Translations under genes and position numbers: made by a program
Assembly: GCF_038561935.1 (NCBI RefSeq)
Contig: NZ_CP102770.1
Span: 2,914,001 to 2,978,000, forward strand
From: Myxococcus stipitatus
GTDB lineage: Bacteria > Myxococcota > Myxococcia > Myxococcales > Myxococcaceae
Length of the DNA: 64,000 nt
Direction of reading: 5' to 3'
In this document: in pieces, positions 27,134-37,952 of the stretch
How positions within the stretch are numbered: position 1 is the first letter of the stretch
Layout of the letters: each line of letters begins with the position of its first letter
Notes under the pieces: generated by a model
What the model saw: the letters and a program-made list of their open reading frames with translations, nothing else
Told to the model about the DNA's origin: nothing
Databases searched by the model: none

Positions 27134-28036
27134 CTACTGCCACTGGCCCTTCTGGACTTCGAGTTTGAGTCGCTCGGGGACCAGCTCGAACCGGCGGACT
27201 CCCGATGGCTCGGAACGGCCCGTGGCCCCCACCGCCCTCACCGTCCACCAGTACCGCCCCGCGGGCAACACGGGCAATTGCAGCTCGGGCGAAGAGGCCG
27301 TCTGCGTGAGCACGGCCGCGCCCTGGGCATCCCGCGCGACCTCGACTTCATAACGCTCCGCTCCCGGCTGCGCCGCCCAGGACAGCTTCACCGGACCCAG
27401 CAGCCCCTTGGCGTCCGCGCGCCGCTTGAGCACGGCGCCCTCCTCGGGCTGCTCCAACTGGGGGGGCGAGAGCGGCGGCGAGGGACGGGCGGGGGGCCGG
27501 CCCTTCTCCACGAGCACCGTCTCCCCAGGTGCCACGGGGTGGGTGACGCCCTCGGCCTCGACGCGCACAGGAGGGCCTCGGACGACGGTGACGGTGGTGG
27601 TGCCCGCATCGGGCTCCACGCGCACGCTGAAGGCGGAAGAGGAGGAGGGGCGCCCGGCGGTCACCAGCGCCCCCGCGGCATTGGCGGCCTCGGAGGCGAG
27701 CGCGTAGCGAGCGGTGCGGAAGTGGGCCTCGGCTTCTCGCAGCCGCGTCTCGGCCTCCGTGGGACCGCCCACGTCCTTGGCCTGGGACACGAGCGTGCGC
27801 GCCGTCTCCAGCGCCTTGAGGGCCAGCGCCCGCTCCTGGCCGGGCAGCTTCAGCCGGGTTCCAGGCGGCACGGAGTCCGACGGGAGCGAGTTGAGCGCGC
27901 GCAGCTCCGCCGAGGCATTCGCGTCACCCAGCACGCGGACCGCCACGTCCTGGAGGGACTCCTGAGGGCCCACCACCGTCGACGGGTCCATGGGGGCGGC
28001 GCTCAGCCACGCGAGCAGGAGCCAGGGTGCCCTCAT
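27134..28036 (-). CDS. Secreted LysM/FN3-like envelope protein
   Basis: 300 aa, weakly recognised. A short signal-like start (MRAPWLLLAWLSAAP) is followed by a LysM-like segment (VVGPQESLQDVAVRVLGD...LNSLPSDSVPPGTRLKLP, landmark VPPGTRLKLP). A helical middle (about 65-130), a short beta segment rich in Val/Thr, and a fibronectin-III-like C-terminal domain (KLSWAAQPGAERYEVEVARD, YWWTVRAVG) come next. It overlaps the upstream FecR-domain lipoprotein by 4 nt (ATGA), so the two are co-translated and may act together outside the inner membrane. Function unknown. Confidence 0.75.
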   Translation of the reverse strand: MRAPWLLLAWLSAAPMDPSTVVGPQESLQDVAVRVLGDANASAELRALNSLPSDSVPPGTRLKLPGQERALALKALETARTLVSQAKDVGGPTEAETRLREAEAHFRTARYALASEAANAAGALVTAGRPSSSSAFSVRVEPDAGTTTVTVVRGPPVRVEAEGVTHPVAPGETVLVEKGRPPARPSPPLSPPQLEQPEEGAVLKRRADAKGLLGPVKLSWAAQPGAERYEVEVARDAQGAAVLTQTASSPELQLPVLPAGRYWWTVRAVGATGRSEPSGVRRFELVPERLKLEVQKGQWQ

Positions 28037-28506
28037 TGGAAGACAATCTCCCTTCCCGCCTGGATGGTGGCCGCCGGCGTGGTGACCGAGAGCGACTGGG
28101 TCGAGGGCTGCTCCAGCTCCGCGTCGATGCGGCCGCGCAGCACCGTCAGGTCCGTGCGCTGCCGCCCGGGCCTGGGCCGGGTCTCCGCGATGCCGATGAG
28201 CGAGTCTCCGCCCAGGTGCACGGTGCTGCCGTTGCCGTTGAAGACCAGGTCCGCGCCCGCGCCCGCGACGGTGCGCACCTTATCGTTCTCGAACAGGGGC
28301 ACCCCTTCACTGGCGGTGCTCCACTCGTCGGCGGTGGCGCGCTTGATTTGAACGTTCCCCTTCAGCCCGCGCAGATGCGCTCGAGGCGAGGGCGGCGGCG
28401 TGGTCGACGTCGTGGCCACGGTGGGCGCGTCCTCGGCGGTGCAGCCGAGTGGCGAAGCCGGGAGCGCGAGCACGAGCAGCATGGGGAGCCAGCGTCGACG
28501 ATTCAC
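28033..28506 (-). CDS. FecR-domain lipoprotein
   Basis: 157 aa. Lipoprotein signal: MNRRRWLPMLLVLALPASPLGC with lipobox SPLGC at about residue 22. After a Thr/Pro spacer, residues 40-157 form a FecR domain (VQIKRATADEWSTASEGVPLFENDKVRTVAGAGADLVFNGNGSTVHLGGDS; landmarks GVPLFENDKVRT and VHLGGDS). Here the domain stands alone on a lipid anchor, unlike FecR of iron transport, and no sigma factor or receptor is near. First gene of a likely three-gene unit with the LysM/FN3 protein and the HD-GYP sensor. Confidence 0.8.
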   Translation of the reverse strand: MNRRRWLPMLLVLALPASPLGCTAEDAPTVATTSTTPPPSPRAHLRGLKGNVQIKRATADEWSTASEGVPLFENDKVRTVAGAGADLVFNGNGSTVHLGGDSLIGIAETRPRPGRQRTDLTVLRGRIDAELEQPSTQSLSVTTPAATIQAGREIVFQ

Positions 28507-28542
28507 GAGAGGGGGTCCGCCTGGAGGTCCAAGGGCCCCAGG

Positions 28543-29346
28543 CTAATCCAATCGGCGGTGTCGCAGGCAGGGCAGGTCGCGGCGAATCCGCGCTTGGAGT
28601 GCCGGGTCCACGGGCGCCAGGGCCAGGCCCTCGCCTTCGGAGGCTCGCGCCGTCACCAGCCCCCAGGGGTCCACCACCATCGCGTGGCCATACGTCTGCC
28701 GCTGGGCCGAGTGCCGCCCGCCTTGCGCGGGAGCCAGCACGTACGCCTGGTTCTCGATGGCGCGGGCCCGCAACAGCACCTCCCAGTGGTCCTTGCCCGT
28801 CATCATCGTGAAGGCCGCCGGGACCGCCAGCAGCGTCGCGCCGTCCCTGGACAGCCGCCGGTACAGCTCCGGGAACCTCAGGTCGTAGCAGACCGACAGC
28901 CCCAGCCGCCCCACCTCCGTGTCCGCCGCCACGACCTCCGTCCCGGGCGCCACCGCCGCGGACTCCTGGTAGGTCGCACCATCACCCACCTCGACGTCGA
29001 ACAGGTGCATCTTCCGGTAGACGCCCAGGCGCTCGCCGTCGGGGCCGAAGAGGACGCTGGTGTTGTAGAGCCGCCCGCCCGGGGCCCCCGTCTCCAGGAC
29101 GCTGCCGGCCAGCAGGGTCACCTTCCGCTCGCGCGCCAGCTCGGCCATGCGGGAGAGGGTGGGGCCATCCAGCCCTTCCGCCGCTCCCTGGCGCTCGGGC
29201 TCGGGTCCCATCCAGGCGAAGTTCTCGGGGAGGCCCACCAGCCGAGCGCCCAGCTCACTGGCGCGCCGGACGAGGCGAGTGGCGGCTTCCACGTTGTGGG
29301 CCTTGTCCGCGGTGGACACCATCTGAGCGGCGGCGATGAGGTGCAT
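28543..29346 (-). CDS. Nitrilase-superfamily amidase (Nit/deaminated glutathione amidase type)
   Basis: 267 aa alpha-beta-beta-alpha hydrolase. The catalytic triad is Glu41 (LPENFAW), Lys112 (YRKMHLFD) and Cys153 (SVCYDLRFPELYR). The RKMHLFD and CYDLRFPE spellings match the Nit1 branch, whose members hydrolyse deaminated glutathione, a repair of transaminase side products. The assignment to that substrate is by family resemblance. Full length with no extra domains. Divergent from the rimP operon with a 209-bp gap. Confidence 0.9.
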   Translation of the reverse strand: MHLIAAAQMVSTADKAHNVEAATRLVRRASELGARLVGLPENFAWMGPEPERQGAAEGLDGPTLSRMAELARERKVTLLAGSVLETGAPGGRLYNTSVLFGPDGERLGVYRKMHLFDVEVGDGATYQESAAVAPGTEVVAADTEVGRLGLSVCYDLRFPELYRRLSRDGATLLAVPAAFTMMTGKDHWEVLLRARAIENQAYVLAPAQGGRHSAQRQTYGHAMVVDPWGLVTARASEGEGLALAPVDPALQARIRRDLPCLRHRRLD

Positions 29347-29401
29347 GGACCCGTTATAACGCCCGCCCGGCTCGCGGAACCCCTGGGAATTCCTTGCCCT
29401 G

Positions 29402-29429
29402 TTGGCCAGGTTTCACGGGACCCTAGAGG
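29402..29429 (+). promoter_or_regulatory. Possible promoter of the rimP-nusA-infB operon
   Basis: TTGGCC (29402-29407), 16 bp, TAGAGG (29424-29429). Both boxes are weak against the sigma-70 consensus, but the -10 resembles G-rich -10 boxes known from vegetative myxobacterial promoters. It would give a leader of about 120 nt before rimP. Confidence 0.35.
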
Positions 29430-29480
29430 GAGCGTCCTTCCTTTACACCCTTTGGGGGGGTGTGTTACGGACGCGCCCGA

Positions 29481-29536
29481 CATTTTTCGATGTGCACCTC
29501 GAAAAGTGGGCCGCCGTGCCCGCTTTTCGCGTTTTT
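29481..29536 (+). promoter_or_regulatory. Predicted transcription attenuator in the rimP leader
   Basis: Two mutually exclusive hairpins. The antiterminator pairs 29481-29490 with 29499-29508: 10 continuous pairs, one U-G, loop of 8 nt. The terminator pairs 29500-29510 with 29519-29529: 11 pairs, one G-U, loop of 8 nt, followed by CGTTTTT to 29536. The segment 29500-29508 is shared by both stems. The rimP ribosome-binding site (GGAG 29537-29540) follows at once, and the ATG is at 29556. A further small hairpin (ACACCC/GGGTGT, 29445-29463) lies upstream. A switch controlling entry into rimP-nusA-infB is the natural reading. Confidence 0.72.
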
Positions 29537-29555
29537 GGAGTCTGGTTTCCTGGTT

Positions 29556-30041
29556 ATGTCGGAGAAGAACCTCAAGCAGACGGTGGAGGACCGGGCGGGG
29601 GCAGTGCTCGACCCCATCGTTGCGGGCGAGGGCCTGGAGCTCGTGGACCTGGAGTTCGTCCGGGAACGCGAGGGGTGGGTGCTGCGGCTCTTCATCGACA
29701 AGCCAGGCGGACGGGTTGGACTGGACGAGTGCAGTCAGGTCTCCCGCGCGGTGGACCCGGTGCTGGACGTGGAGGACTTCATTCCCCACGAGTACAGCCT
29801 GGAGGTCTCCAGCCCTGGAGTGGACCGGCCGCTGAAGAAGCCGGCTCACTTCGAGCGCGTCCAGGGGCAGAGGGTGAAGGTGAAGACGTTCGGCCCGGTG
29901 GGTGACCCGCCGCGCAAGAACTTCACCGGCACGCTGACCGGGGTGGCGGGAGACGGTATCTCGGTGGAGGTGGAGGGTGCCGGAACCTTCCACATCCTCT
30001 TCAAGGACATCGCCAAGGCGAACCTGGAGTTCGAGTTCTAG
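29556..30041 (+). CDS. rimP: Ribosome maturation factor RimP
   Basis: 161 aa, needed for maturation of the 30S subunit. Typical features: V-x-P-I-V-x-x-x-G-L-E-L-V-D-L-E-F (IVAGEGLELVDLEFVRE), RLFIDKPGG, DECSQVSRAVDPVLDVED, and LEVSSPGVDRPL, followed by the C-terminal SH3-like barrel. ATG 29556 is chosen; longer readings would run into the leader hairpins. First gene of the conserved rimP-nusA-ylxR-infB block. Confidence 0.95.
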   Translation: MSEKNLKQTVEDRAGAVLDPIVAGEGLELVDLEFVREREGWVLRLFIDKPGGRVGLDECSQVSRAVDPVLDVEDFIPHEYSLEVSSPGVDRPLKKPAHFERVQGQRVKVKTFGPVGDPPRKNFTGTLTGVAGDGISVEVEGAGTFHILFKDIAKANLEFEF

Positions 30042-30102
30042 ACGTCGACATACAGGGCACCCTGCCGCGCGGGGGGCCCGTGGACCCATTCAGGAGAAGA
30101 CC

Positions 30103-31803
<1,701 letters not shown>

Positions 31804-31823
31804 GCTAGAAAGGAAGGCAGGAC

Positions 31824-32105
31824 GTGGGGCGCCCGACTGGCCGTTCTGTGCCAGAAGAGCCAATCGCCAGGTCAGGTCCGGTCCGGATGTGCGTCGGGTG
31901 CGGGTCCAAGCGACTTCAAGCGGAGCTCACCCGGTTCGTGATAGGGCCCGAGGGTGCCATCGTGGTGGACAGGGAGCGGCGGCTGCCCGGACGGGGCGCC
32001 TACCTGTGCGGTGTCGGTTGTATGACGGCAGCGCTGAAGCGGAAGGCGTTCAGTCGTGCCTTTCGCGGAAAGGCGGGGTTGGTAGACCCGTCGCAGCTCG
32101 GGTAG
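31824..32105 (+). CDS. ylxR: YlxR/RnpM family RNA-binding protein (DUF448)
   Basis: 93 aa. The family signature R-M-C-V-G-C...K-x-x-L (VRMCVGCGSKRLQAELTRFV) and GRGAYLC are both present. Homologues in Gram-positive bacteria bind nucleoid DNA or RNase P RNA. It sits in its conserved place between nusA and infB. Start GTG 31824 with AGGAAGG 9 nt upstream; 20 bp after nusA. Confidence 0.92.
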   Translation: MGRPTGRSVPEEPIARSGPVRMCVGCGSKRLQAELTRFVIGPEGAIVVDRERRLPGRGAYLCGVGCMTAALKRKAFSRAFRGKAGLVDPSQLG

Positions 32106-32196
32106 GCATAGGAGCCTGCGCCATGAGGGCGGAGGGGTGTTGGGGGGGAGTGGGTGTTAAGGACCACTCGCACACATTTTCGGGTTTGAGCTAGGG

Positions 32197-32226
32197 TGCT
32201 GCGCCCCGGAGTCGCCGGGTGCGGCA
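32197..32226 (+). promoter_or_regulatory. Stem-loop in the infB upstream region
   Basis: TGCTGCGCCC (32197-32206) pairs with GGGTGCGGCA (32217-32226), 10 pairs including two G-U, around a 10-nt loop. It ends 16 nt before the infB ATG and could influence translation or mark an RNA processing site. No terminator T-tract follows. Confidence 0.4.
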
Positions 32227-32242
32227 GGCCAACAAGGGCAAT

Positions 32243-35200
32243 ATGTCGAAGAAGCGCGTCCACGAAATCGCCAAGGAGCTCAAGGGCCACGGCATTGAGC
32301 TCGACAACAAGGAGGTCGTAACCGAGCTGTCCGCGCTCGGCTACGACGTCAAGAGCCATTCGTCCTCCCTCGATGACGACCAGGCGACCGCCGCCGTTCA
32401 GAAGATTCTGGACAAGCGCAAGCCGAAGCAGGCCGCCCCCCCGGTGACGGCGAAGGGGTTCGTGGTTCGCCGCAAGGTGGGCCCGGCCGCCGGCTCCTCT
32501 TCGGAGGCCGGCTCGGACCTGCAGGGCATGGAGTACGCCGACCAGGCCGCCGCCTCGGCGCCCGCCGTCGATACCCCGCCTCCTCCCACCACCGTGGAGG
32601 CGTCCGCACCTCCGCAGCACCAGGAAGAGCCCTCCCACGCCGTGGAGGCCGTCTCGGCCCCCGTGGAGCCTCCCCAGGCTCCCGCGCAGGTGGAGCCTCC
32701 TCCCGTCGCCGCCGCGCCTGTCGCGCCGCCCGCCGCGCCCCCTGCGGTCGAGTCGCCGGCTGCTCCGGCGGTCGCCGCCCAGCCCCCTGTCGCGCCCGAG
32801 GCTCCCAAGGCCCCGGTCGCCGAGGCGCCTCGCGCCCCTGTTTCACCCCCCGCTGCCGCCGCGCAGCCTCGTTCCCCCGCTCAGGAGAGCACCCACTTGC
32901 CGCAACCCCCTCCGCGCTCGCCGGTCCCGCCGACTGTCCGGACGCCTTCTTCTCCGTCTTCGTCCGCGACTGTCGTGTCTCGGGGCCCCGCGCCGGGTTA
33001 TGGGCAGCGGGGTGCGCCCTCGGGTGGACGCCCCGGTGGTCCGGGTGGCCCGGGTGGCCGTCCCGGTGGTCCGGGCGGCACGGGTGGTGGACGTCCGGGT
33101 GGCCCGGGCGGCCCTGGTGGTCGTCCTGGCGGTCCGGGTGGCCCGGGGGGCCGTCCGGGGCAGGGTGGTCGCCCCAGCTACTCGTCCTACCAGGGACAGG
33201 GTGCGCGTCCGGGACAGGGCGCGGTCCGGCCCAGCTCGGCGCCGGGTTCGCTGCAGGCCACGGGGGGCGCTGCTCCCTCGGCGCCGCAGGGCCCCACCAT
33301 CATGGTGGGCGGCATCCCTCACGCCCAGGTGTCTCCGACCGGTGGTCAGGCGCGTCCCACGGCCACGCAGGCCGTCGTCATCTCGCGCCCGCTCATCCAG
33401 GTCCGTCGCGTCACTCCGACGGCGGGTCAGGCGAAGCAGTACCCCATGGCGCCGGGTCGCGCGGGCATCCCCGAGCGGCGTGAGTACAAGGTGGTCCCGG
33501 ACCACCTGGGCCGTGGCCGCGAGCTGGTGGACGTCTCCAAGAACAAGGAGCGTGGCCAGCGCAAGCGCACCAGTGGCGATACGCAGAGCGTGTCCAAGCA
33601 GGAACTGACGGACATGGTCTGGGGCCGCGTCACCATCCCGGTGCGTGGCAAGAAGAAGAAGCCCACGAAGAAGGGCGCCAAGACGCAGATCACCCAGATG
33701 GCCGAGGAGAAGAAGGTCATCAAGCTGCAGGAGGGCATCAGCGTGTCCGACCTGGGCCAGCGCATGGGTGTGCGCAGCGCGGACATCATCAAGAAGCTGA
33801 TGGGCCTGGGGAAGATGGCCACGGCGAACCAGATGGTGGACGCCGACACCGCGGAGATGATTGCCGGCGACTACGGCTGGAAGATCGACCGCGTGGGCTT
33901 CGAGGTGGAGGACTATCTGCCCGAGGTGGAGGCGCGTCCCGAGGACGAGCGTCCGCGTCCGCCGGTCGTCACCATCATGGGCCACGTCGACCACGGCAAG
34001 ACGAGCCTCCTGGACGCCATCCGCAGCGCGAACGTCGCGGCGGGCGAGGCGGGCGGCATCACCCAGCACATCGGTGCGTACAGCATCTCCACGGCGCGCG
34101 GTGACGTCACCTTCCTGGATACCCCGGGTCACGAGGCCTTCACGTCCATGCGCGCCCGCGGCGCCAACGTGACGGACATCGTGGTGCTGGTGGTGGCCGC
34201 CGACGACGGCGTGATGCCGCAGACGGTGGAGGCCATCAAGCACGCGAAGGCGGCCGAGGTGCCCATCGTCGTCGCCATCAACAAGATGGACGTGCCGGGC
34301 GCCAACCCCGACCGCGTGAAGAAGGACCTGGCCAACCACGAGCTCGTCCCCGAGGAGTGGGGCGGCGACACCATCATGGTGCCCGTCTCCGCCAAGACGA
34401 AGCAGAACCTGGACCTCCTCCTGGAGAACCTGGCGCTGCAGGCGGAAGTGCTGGAGCTCACGTCCAACCCGAACCGTCCGTCCGTCGGCGCCGTCATCGA
34501 GGCGAAGCTGGACCGCGGCCGGGGCCCGGTGGCCACGGTGCTGGTGCAGGAGGGCACGCTCAAGCTGGGCGACGCCATCGTCACCGGCTCGCACTACGGC
34601 CGTGTCCGCGCGATGAACAACAGCCGCGGCGAGATGGTGAAGGAAGTCAAGCCGGGCTACTGCGCGGAGGTCGTCGGCCTGTCCGGTGTCCCCAGCGCGG
34701 GCGACGCCATCAACGTGGTGGCGGACGAGAAGGCGGCCAAGCAGATCGCCGAGCACCGCAACATGAAGGAGCGGCAGACCGAGCTCAGCAAGGTCAGCCG
34801 TGAGTCCCTGGAGCAGCTCTTCGCCAAGACGAAGGCGGGCGGCGGTCCCAAGGAGCTGCGCGTCGTCATCAAGGCGGACGTGCAGGGCTCGGCCGAGGCC
34901 GTCAAGCAGGCGGTCCAGAAGCTCTCCACGCACAAGGTCAAGGTGGAGGTCGTCCACACGGGTGTGGGCGCCATCACCGAGGGCGACGTGATGCGGGCGG
35001 CCGCCTCCAAGGGCGTGGTGCTCGGCTTCAACGTCAACCCGGAGTCCGGTGCCGAGGCCGCGGCCAAGGCGCAGGAAGTCACCCTGCAGAGCTACTCCAT
35101 CATCTACGAGCTCATCGACGGGGTGCGCACGGAGATGGAGGGCCTGCTGGAGCCCATCCGCACGGAGAAGAAGCTGGGCCGCGCGGAGGTCCGCAACACC

Positions 35201-35464
35201 TTCAACGTTCCTCGCCTGGGCACCATCGCCGGCGCGGCGGTGCTGGATGGTGTGATGAAGCGTGGCGCCTTCGTTCGCCTCATGCGCGAGAACAAGCAGC
35301 TGTTCGCGGGCAAGATGGCGTCGCTGCGGCGCTTCAAGGACGACGTCAAGGAGGTCGCGCAGGGCTTCGAGTGCGGTATCGGCATCGCGGACTTCAACGA
35401 CCTCAAGGCCGGAGACATCATCGAGGCCTACGAGATTGAAGAGACTCGGCAGAGCCTGACGTAA
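32243..35464 (+). CDS. infB: Translation initiation factor IF-2
   Basis: 1,073 aa GTPase that brings initiator tRNA to the 30S subunit. Short IF2-N helix at the start ([23 protein letters not shown]), a very long Pro/Ala/Val region (to about 250), a Gly/Pro-rich repeat of GGRPGGPGG type (about 253-313), a second IF2-N domain (about 500-560), then the G domain from about 579 ([21 protein letters not shown]) and domains II-IV. The disordered N-terminal half is far longer than in Escherichia coli and is typical of myxobacteria. Start ATG 32243 after AAGGG; an in-frame GTG at 32219 lies inside a hairpin. Confidence 0.97.
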   Translation: MSKKRVHEIAKELKGHGIELDNKEVVTELSALGYDVKSHSSSLDDDQATAAVQKILDKRKPKQAAPPVTAKGFVVRRKVGPAAGSSSEAGSDLQGMEYADQAAASAPAVDTPPPPTTVEASAPPQHQEEPSHAVEAVSAPVEPPQAPAQVEPPPVAAAPVAPPAAPPAVESPAAPAVAAQPPVAPEAPKAPVAEAPRAPVSPPAAAAQPRSPAQESTHLPQPPPRSPVPPTVRTPSSPSSSATVVSRGPAPGYGQRGAPSGGRPGGPGGPGGRPGGPGGTGGGRPGGPGGPGGRPGGPGGPGGRPGQGGRPSYSSYQGQGARPGQGAVRPSSAPGSLQATGGAAPSAPQGPTIMVGGIPHAQVSPTGGQARPTATQAVVISRPLIQVRRVTPTAGQAKQYPMAPGRAGIPERREYKVVPDHLGRGRELVDVSKNKERGQRKRTSGDTQSVSKQELTDMVWGRVTIPVRGKKKKPTKKGAKTQITQMAEEKKVIKLQEGISVSDLGQRMGVRSADIIKKLMGLGKMATANQMVDADTAEMIAGDYGWKIDRVGFEVEDYLPEVEARPEDERPRPPVVTIMGHVDHGKTSLLDAIRSANVAAGEAGGITQHIGAYSISTARGDVTFLDTPGHEAFTSMRARGANVTDIVVLVVAADDGVMPQTVEAIKHAKAAEVPIVVAINKMDVPGANPDRVKKDLANHELVPEEWGGDTIMVPVSAKTKQNLDLLLENLALQAEVLELTSNPNRPSVGAVIEAKLDRGRGPVATVLVQEGTLKLGDAIVTGSHYGRVRAMNNSRGEMVKEVKPGYCAEVVGLSGVPSAGDAINVVADEKAAKQIAEHRNMKERQTELSKVSRESLEQLFAKTKAGGGPKELRVVIKADVQGSAEAVKQAVQKLSTHKVKVEVVHTGVGAITEGDVMRAAASKGVVLGFNVNPESGAEAAAKAQEVTLQSYSIIYELIDGVRTEMEGLLEPIRTEKKLGRAEVRNTFNVPRLGTIAGAAVLDGVMKRGAFVRLMRENKQLFAGKMASLRRFKDDVKEVAQGFECGIGIADFNDLKAGDIIEAYEIEETRQSLT

Positions 35465-35565
35465 GCCTCGCGCCTCGTCTCCCCCTGGGAAGGCCCCACC
35501 TTCCCAGGGAGGTTTCACCCCAGGGGCCTCGCGTGCTCGCGGGCCCCGAGGGCCGGGGGATTGGC

Positions 35566-36177
35566 ATGTTCGTGGGTGTCGCACGTCTCACCCTCCAGAT
35601 TCCGGAGAGCGGTTCACTCAAGGCCAAGCGACAGGTGCTTCGCCGGGTGACCGACCGGGTGAGGGCTCGCTTCAACGTGGCCATGGCCGAGGTGGAGGAC
35701 CAGGACCTCTGGCAGAAGGCCACGCTCGCTCTCTCGGTGGTGGGCAATGACCGCCGCCATGTGGACGAGCAACTCGAGAAGGTCATCCACTTCATCGAGG
35801 AGATGTACGTCGCCCCGCTGATGGCGCGGGAGACGGAGATATTGGGTTTTGGAGACCAGCTCTTCGCGAGTGGCCCCACGACGTCCGCGGCGGGTGCGCG
35901 GGCGGTGGCGCCCTTGGACGATGAAGAGGACCTGCTGTCGCCCGAGGTGGCGGCGGCGCACTCGGAAGCGGCCATTGCCCGGTTCCTGCGGGGCGAGCGG
36001 GCCTCGCTGGCCGAGGCGGAGGGGCTGGGGGATTGGGAGCGCCGTCATGACGGCGACAACGACGGTGGCCCCGGTACGGGCCGCCCGTCTCCGTCGGGCG
36101 GTGGACGGATGACGCTGGACGAGGCGCGGGCGAGAGCCCGTTCCCTGCGCAACCCGCGAGACTGGGAGAAGAAATGA
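35566..36177 (+). CDS. DUF503 family protein with C-terminal extension
   Basis: 203 aa. Residues 1-95 match DUF503 ([61 protein letters not shown]; landmarks SLKAKRQVL and FNVAMAEV). Proteins of this family often lie between infB and rbfA, as here. The remaining 100 residues are acidic/Gly-rich with no known domain. Start ATG 35566. The stop overlaps the rbfA start by 4 nt (ATGA). Function unknown, presumably linked to ribosome assembly by context. Confidence 0.88.
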   Translation: MFVGVARLTLQIPESGSLKAKRQVLRRVTDRVRARFNVAMAEVEDQDLWQKATLALSVVGNDRRHVDEQLEKVIHFIEEMYVAPLMARETEILGFGDQLFASGPTTSAAGARAVAPLDDEEDLLSPEVAAAHSEAAIARFLRGERASLAEAEGLGDWERRHDGDNDGGPGTGRPSPSGGGRMTLDEARARARSLRNPRDWEKK

Positions 36178-36533
36178 CGACGCATTCCCGACCCGAGCGA
36201 GTGGGGCAGGAAATCCAGGTGGCCCTCGGGGACTTGCTCTCCCGGGGCGAGCTGAGGGACCCCCGCATCGGCTACATCACGATTACCGGGGTGAAGGTCT
36301 CTCCGGACCTCCGCGTGGCCCGTGTCTTCTATTCGATGATGGGCACCCCCGAGGAGCGGACGGAGACGCAGAAGGGCCTGGAGGCGGCCAAGGGCTTTGT
36401 GCGCCGCGCCGTGACGGCGGCCGTCAACCTGCGCGTCTCGCCCGAAATCTTCTTCTCCTTCGACGAGTCCATCGGCGAGGGCGACAAGATTGACCGTCTG
36501 CTGCGGGAGGTCCGCAACAAGGAAGGCTGGTAG
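36174..36533 (+). CDS. rbfA: 30S ribosome-binding factor RbfA
   Basis: 119 aa KH-fold protein for late 16S 5'-end maturation. Marks: [49 protein letters not shown] (landmarks [10 protein letters not shown] and [13 protein letters not shown]) and the C-terminal [16 protein letters not shown]. Full family length. Start ATG 36174 overlaps the DUF503 stop. Confidence 0.96.
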   Translation: MTTHSRPERVGQEIQVALGDLLSRGELRDPRIGYITITGVKVSPDLRVARVFYSMMGTPEERTETQKGLEAAKGFVRRAVTAAVNLRVSPEIFFSFDESIGEGDKIDRLLREVRNKEGW

Positions 36534-36565
36534 TTCGGGCTCGGCCCCCCCAATATTGACCTGAC

Positions 36566-37438
36566 ATGGACGGCGTCCTCGTCATCGACAAGCCCACCGG
36601 CCCCACGTCCTTCGACGTGGTGCGACAGGTGCGCTCGCTGCTGAAGCTCAAGAAGGTGGGCCACACGGGGACGTTGGACCCCATGGCCACCGGCGTGCTG
36701 CCGTTGTGCCTGGGGGAGGCCACCAAGGTGGCGGGCTTCATCACCGAGGGCGACAAGGCCTACGACGCCACGGTGCGCCTGGGCTCGGAGACGGATACCC
36801 AGGACGCGGAGGGGCAGGTGACGGCGACCGCGCCCGTGCCCGCGCTGACGCCCGCGATGCTGGAGGCCGCGCTCGCGCGCTTCCGAGGCAGCTTCGACCA
36901 AGTCCCGCCCATGTATTCGGCCGTGAAGGTGGCCGGCAAGCGCCTGTACGAGCTGGCCCGGGCGGGTGAGGAGGTCGAGCGCGCCGCCCGCCATGTGACG
37001 GTGTACGAGCTGGTCCTGCGCGACTTCTCGGCGGACCGGATTCACCTGTCCGTGCGCTGCTCCAAGGGCTTCTTCGTGCGCACCCTGGCCTTCGACCTGG
37101 GGCGGGCCCTGGGGTGTGGGGCCCACCTGGAGGCCCTGCGCCGCACGGCGAGCGGGCCCTTCACGCTGGCCCGGGCCCTGCCCCTGGCGGACGTCGCGGC
37201 GCAGGCGAAGGAAGGCACGCTGGCCTCACGGCTGGTGCCGCTCGGCGATGCCCTGGTGGACATGCCCGAGGTGAGGGTGGGCGCCGACGATGCGCGGCGC
37301 GTCTCCCACGGTGTTCCAGTGGAGGTCCCCGCCGCCACGCGCCCCGGCCGGGTGCGTGTGACGGGACCCGATGGGACGCTCCTGGCCGTGGCCGAGGGCG
37401 CGGGTGGGCGGCTGCGCTACCTGCGGGTGCTCGTCTAG
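36566..37438 (+). CDS. truB: tRNA pseudouridine(55) synthase TruB
   Basis: 290 aa enzyme making pseudouridine 55 in the T loop. Motifs: [17 protein letters not shown] at the start, [19 protein letters not shown] with the catalytic Asp, [12 protein letters not shown], the [21 protein letters not shown] segment (landmark PPMYSAVK) and [12 protein letters not shown]-like tail is visible at about 235-290 ([12 protein letters not shown]). Starts 32 bp after rbfA in the same operon. Confidence 0.97.
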   Translation: MDGVLVIDKPTGPTSFDVVRQVRSLLKLKKVGHTGTLDPMATGVLPLCLGEATKVAGFITEGDKAYDATVRLGSETDTQDAEGQVTATAPVPALTPAMLEAALARFRGSFDQVPPMYSAVKVAGKRLYELARAGEEVERAARHVTVYELVLRDFSADRIHLSVRCSKGFFVRTLAFDLGRALGCGAHLEALRRTASGPFTLARALPLADVAAQAKEGTLASRLVPLGDALVDMPEVRVGADDARRVSHGVPVEVPAATRPGRVRVTGPDGTLLAVAEGAGGRLRYLRVLV

Positions 37439-37508
37439 CAGCACGCTTTGGGGCTGTGCGTCTTCGCACGCTCCAGCTCTCGCGGGGCGCACGGGCAGGC
37501 GTCCAAGG

Positions 37509-37537
37509 TTGACCCTGGGTAGGGTGAAGCTTATAAG
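37509..37537 (+). promoter_or_regulatory. Near-consensus sigma-70 promoter for rpsO
   Basis: TTGACC (37509-37514), exactly 17 bp, TATAAG (37532-37537). It matches 10 of 12 consensus bases and is among the best promoters in the window. Expected transcript start is near 37544, giving a 97-nt leader before rpsO. Confidence 0.8.
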
Positions 37538-37577
37538 CCCCCCGCTCGTTAGAAGCATGAGACCCGGTCTGTACCCC

Positions 37578-37620
37578 TCCGCGGACCCGGGTGACTCAGT
37601 TGGTAACCACCCGGAGCGGG
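37578..37620 (+). promoter_or_regulatory. Structured rpsO leader, possible S15 autoregulatory site
   Basis: CCGGGTG (37587-37593) pairs with CACCCGG (37608-37614); an outer stem CCGC (37579-37582) with GCGG (37616-37619) extends it through an asymmetric internal loop. The 14-nt apical loop can fold a small GTT/AAC stem. It sits 20 nt upstream of the rpsO ATG. Ribosomal protein S15 represses its own mRNA in many bacteria through unrelated leader structures, so this element is a reasonable candidate. Confidence 0.5.
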
Positions 37621-37640
37621 ACACGAAGGTCGAGAATCAC

Positions 37641-37910
37641 ATGTCGCTGCATCAGGAGCGCAAGTCGGAGCTGGTGACGAAGTTCAGGACCCACGAGTCG
37701 GACACCGGGTCCCCCGAGGTGCAGGTTGCGCTGCTGTCCGAGCGCATCAACATGCTCACGGAGCACTTCAAGACGCACAAGAAGGACCACCACTCGCGGC
37801 GCGGTCTGCTGAAGCTGGTCGGTCAGCGTCGTCGGCTTCTGGACTACCTGAAGTCGAAGGACGTCACCCGCTACAAGAAGCTCATTGAGGGCCTCGGCAT
37901 CCGCAAGTAG
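37641..37910 (+). CDS. rpsO: Small ribosomal subunit protein uS15
   Basis: 89 aa, exact family length. It binds 16S rRNA helices 20-22 early in 30S assembly. Signature: [46 protein letters not shown] (landmark HHSRRGLL), ending [12 protein letters not shown]. Start ATG 37641. It has its own promoter and is followed by a strong hairpin before pnp. Confidence 0.98.
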   Translation: MSLHQERKSELVTKFRTHESDTGSPEVQVALLSERINMLTEHFKTHKKDHHSRRGLLKLVGQRRRLLDYLKSKDVTRYKKLIEGLGIRK

Positions 37911-37927
37911 GCACCTCGGCAGGACTC

Positions 37928-37952
37928 GGGGCGCTGGTTCAGCCAGCGCCCC
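37928..37952 (+). terminator. Hairpin after rpsO
   Basis: GGGGCGCTGG (37928-37937) pairs perfectly with CCAGCGCCCC (37943-37952), loop TTCAG. It begins 17 nt after the rpsO stop. The following bases (GCGCATTT) are only weakly T-rich, so partial termination or an RNA-end stabiliser is likely, as between rpsO and pnp in other bacteria. Confidence 0.65.

Noticed and set aside
32843..35584. Minus-strand frame of 913 codons opposite infB
   Set aside because: Antisense shadow rich in His/Arg/Leu, and the plus strand encodes IF2 with all G motifs.
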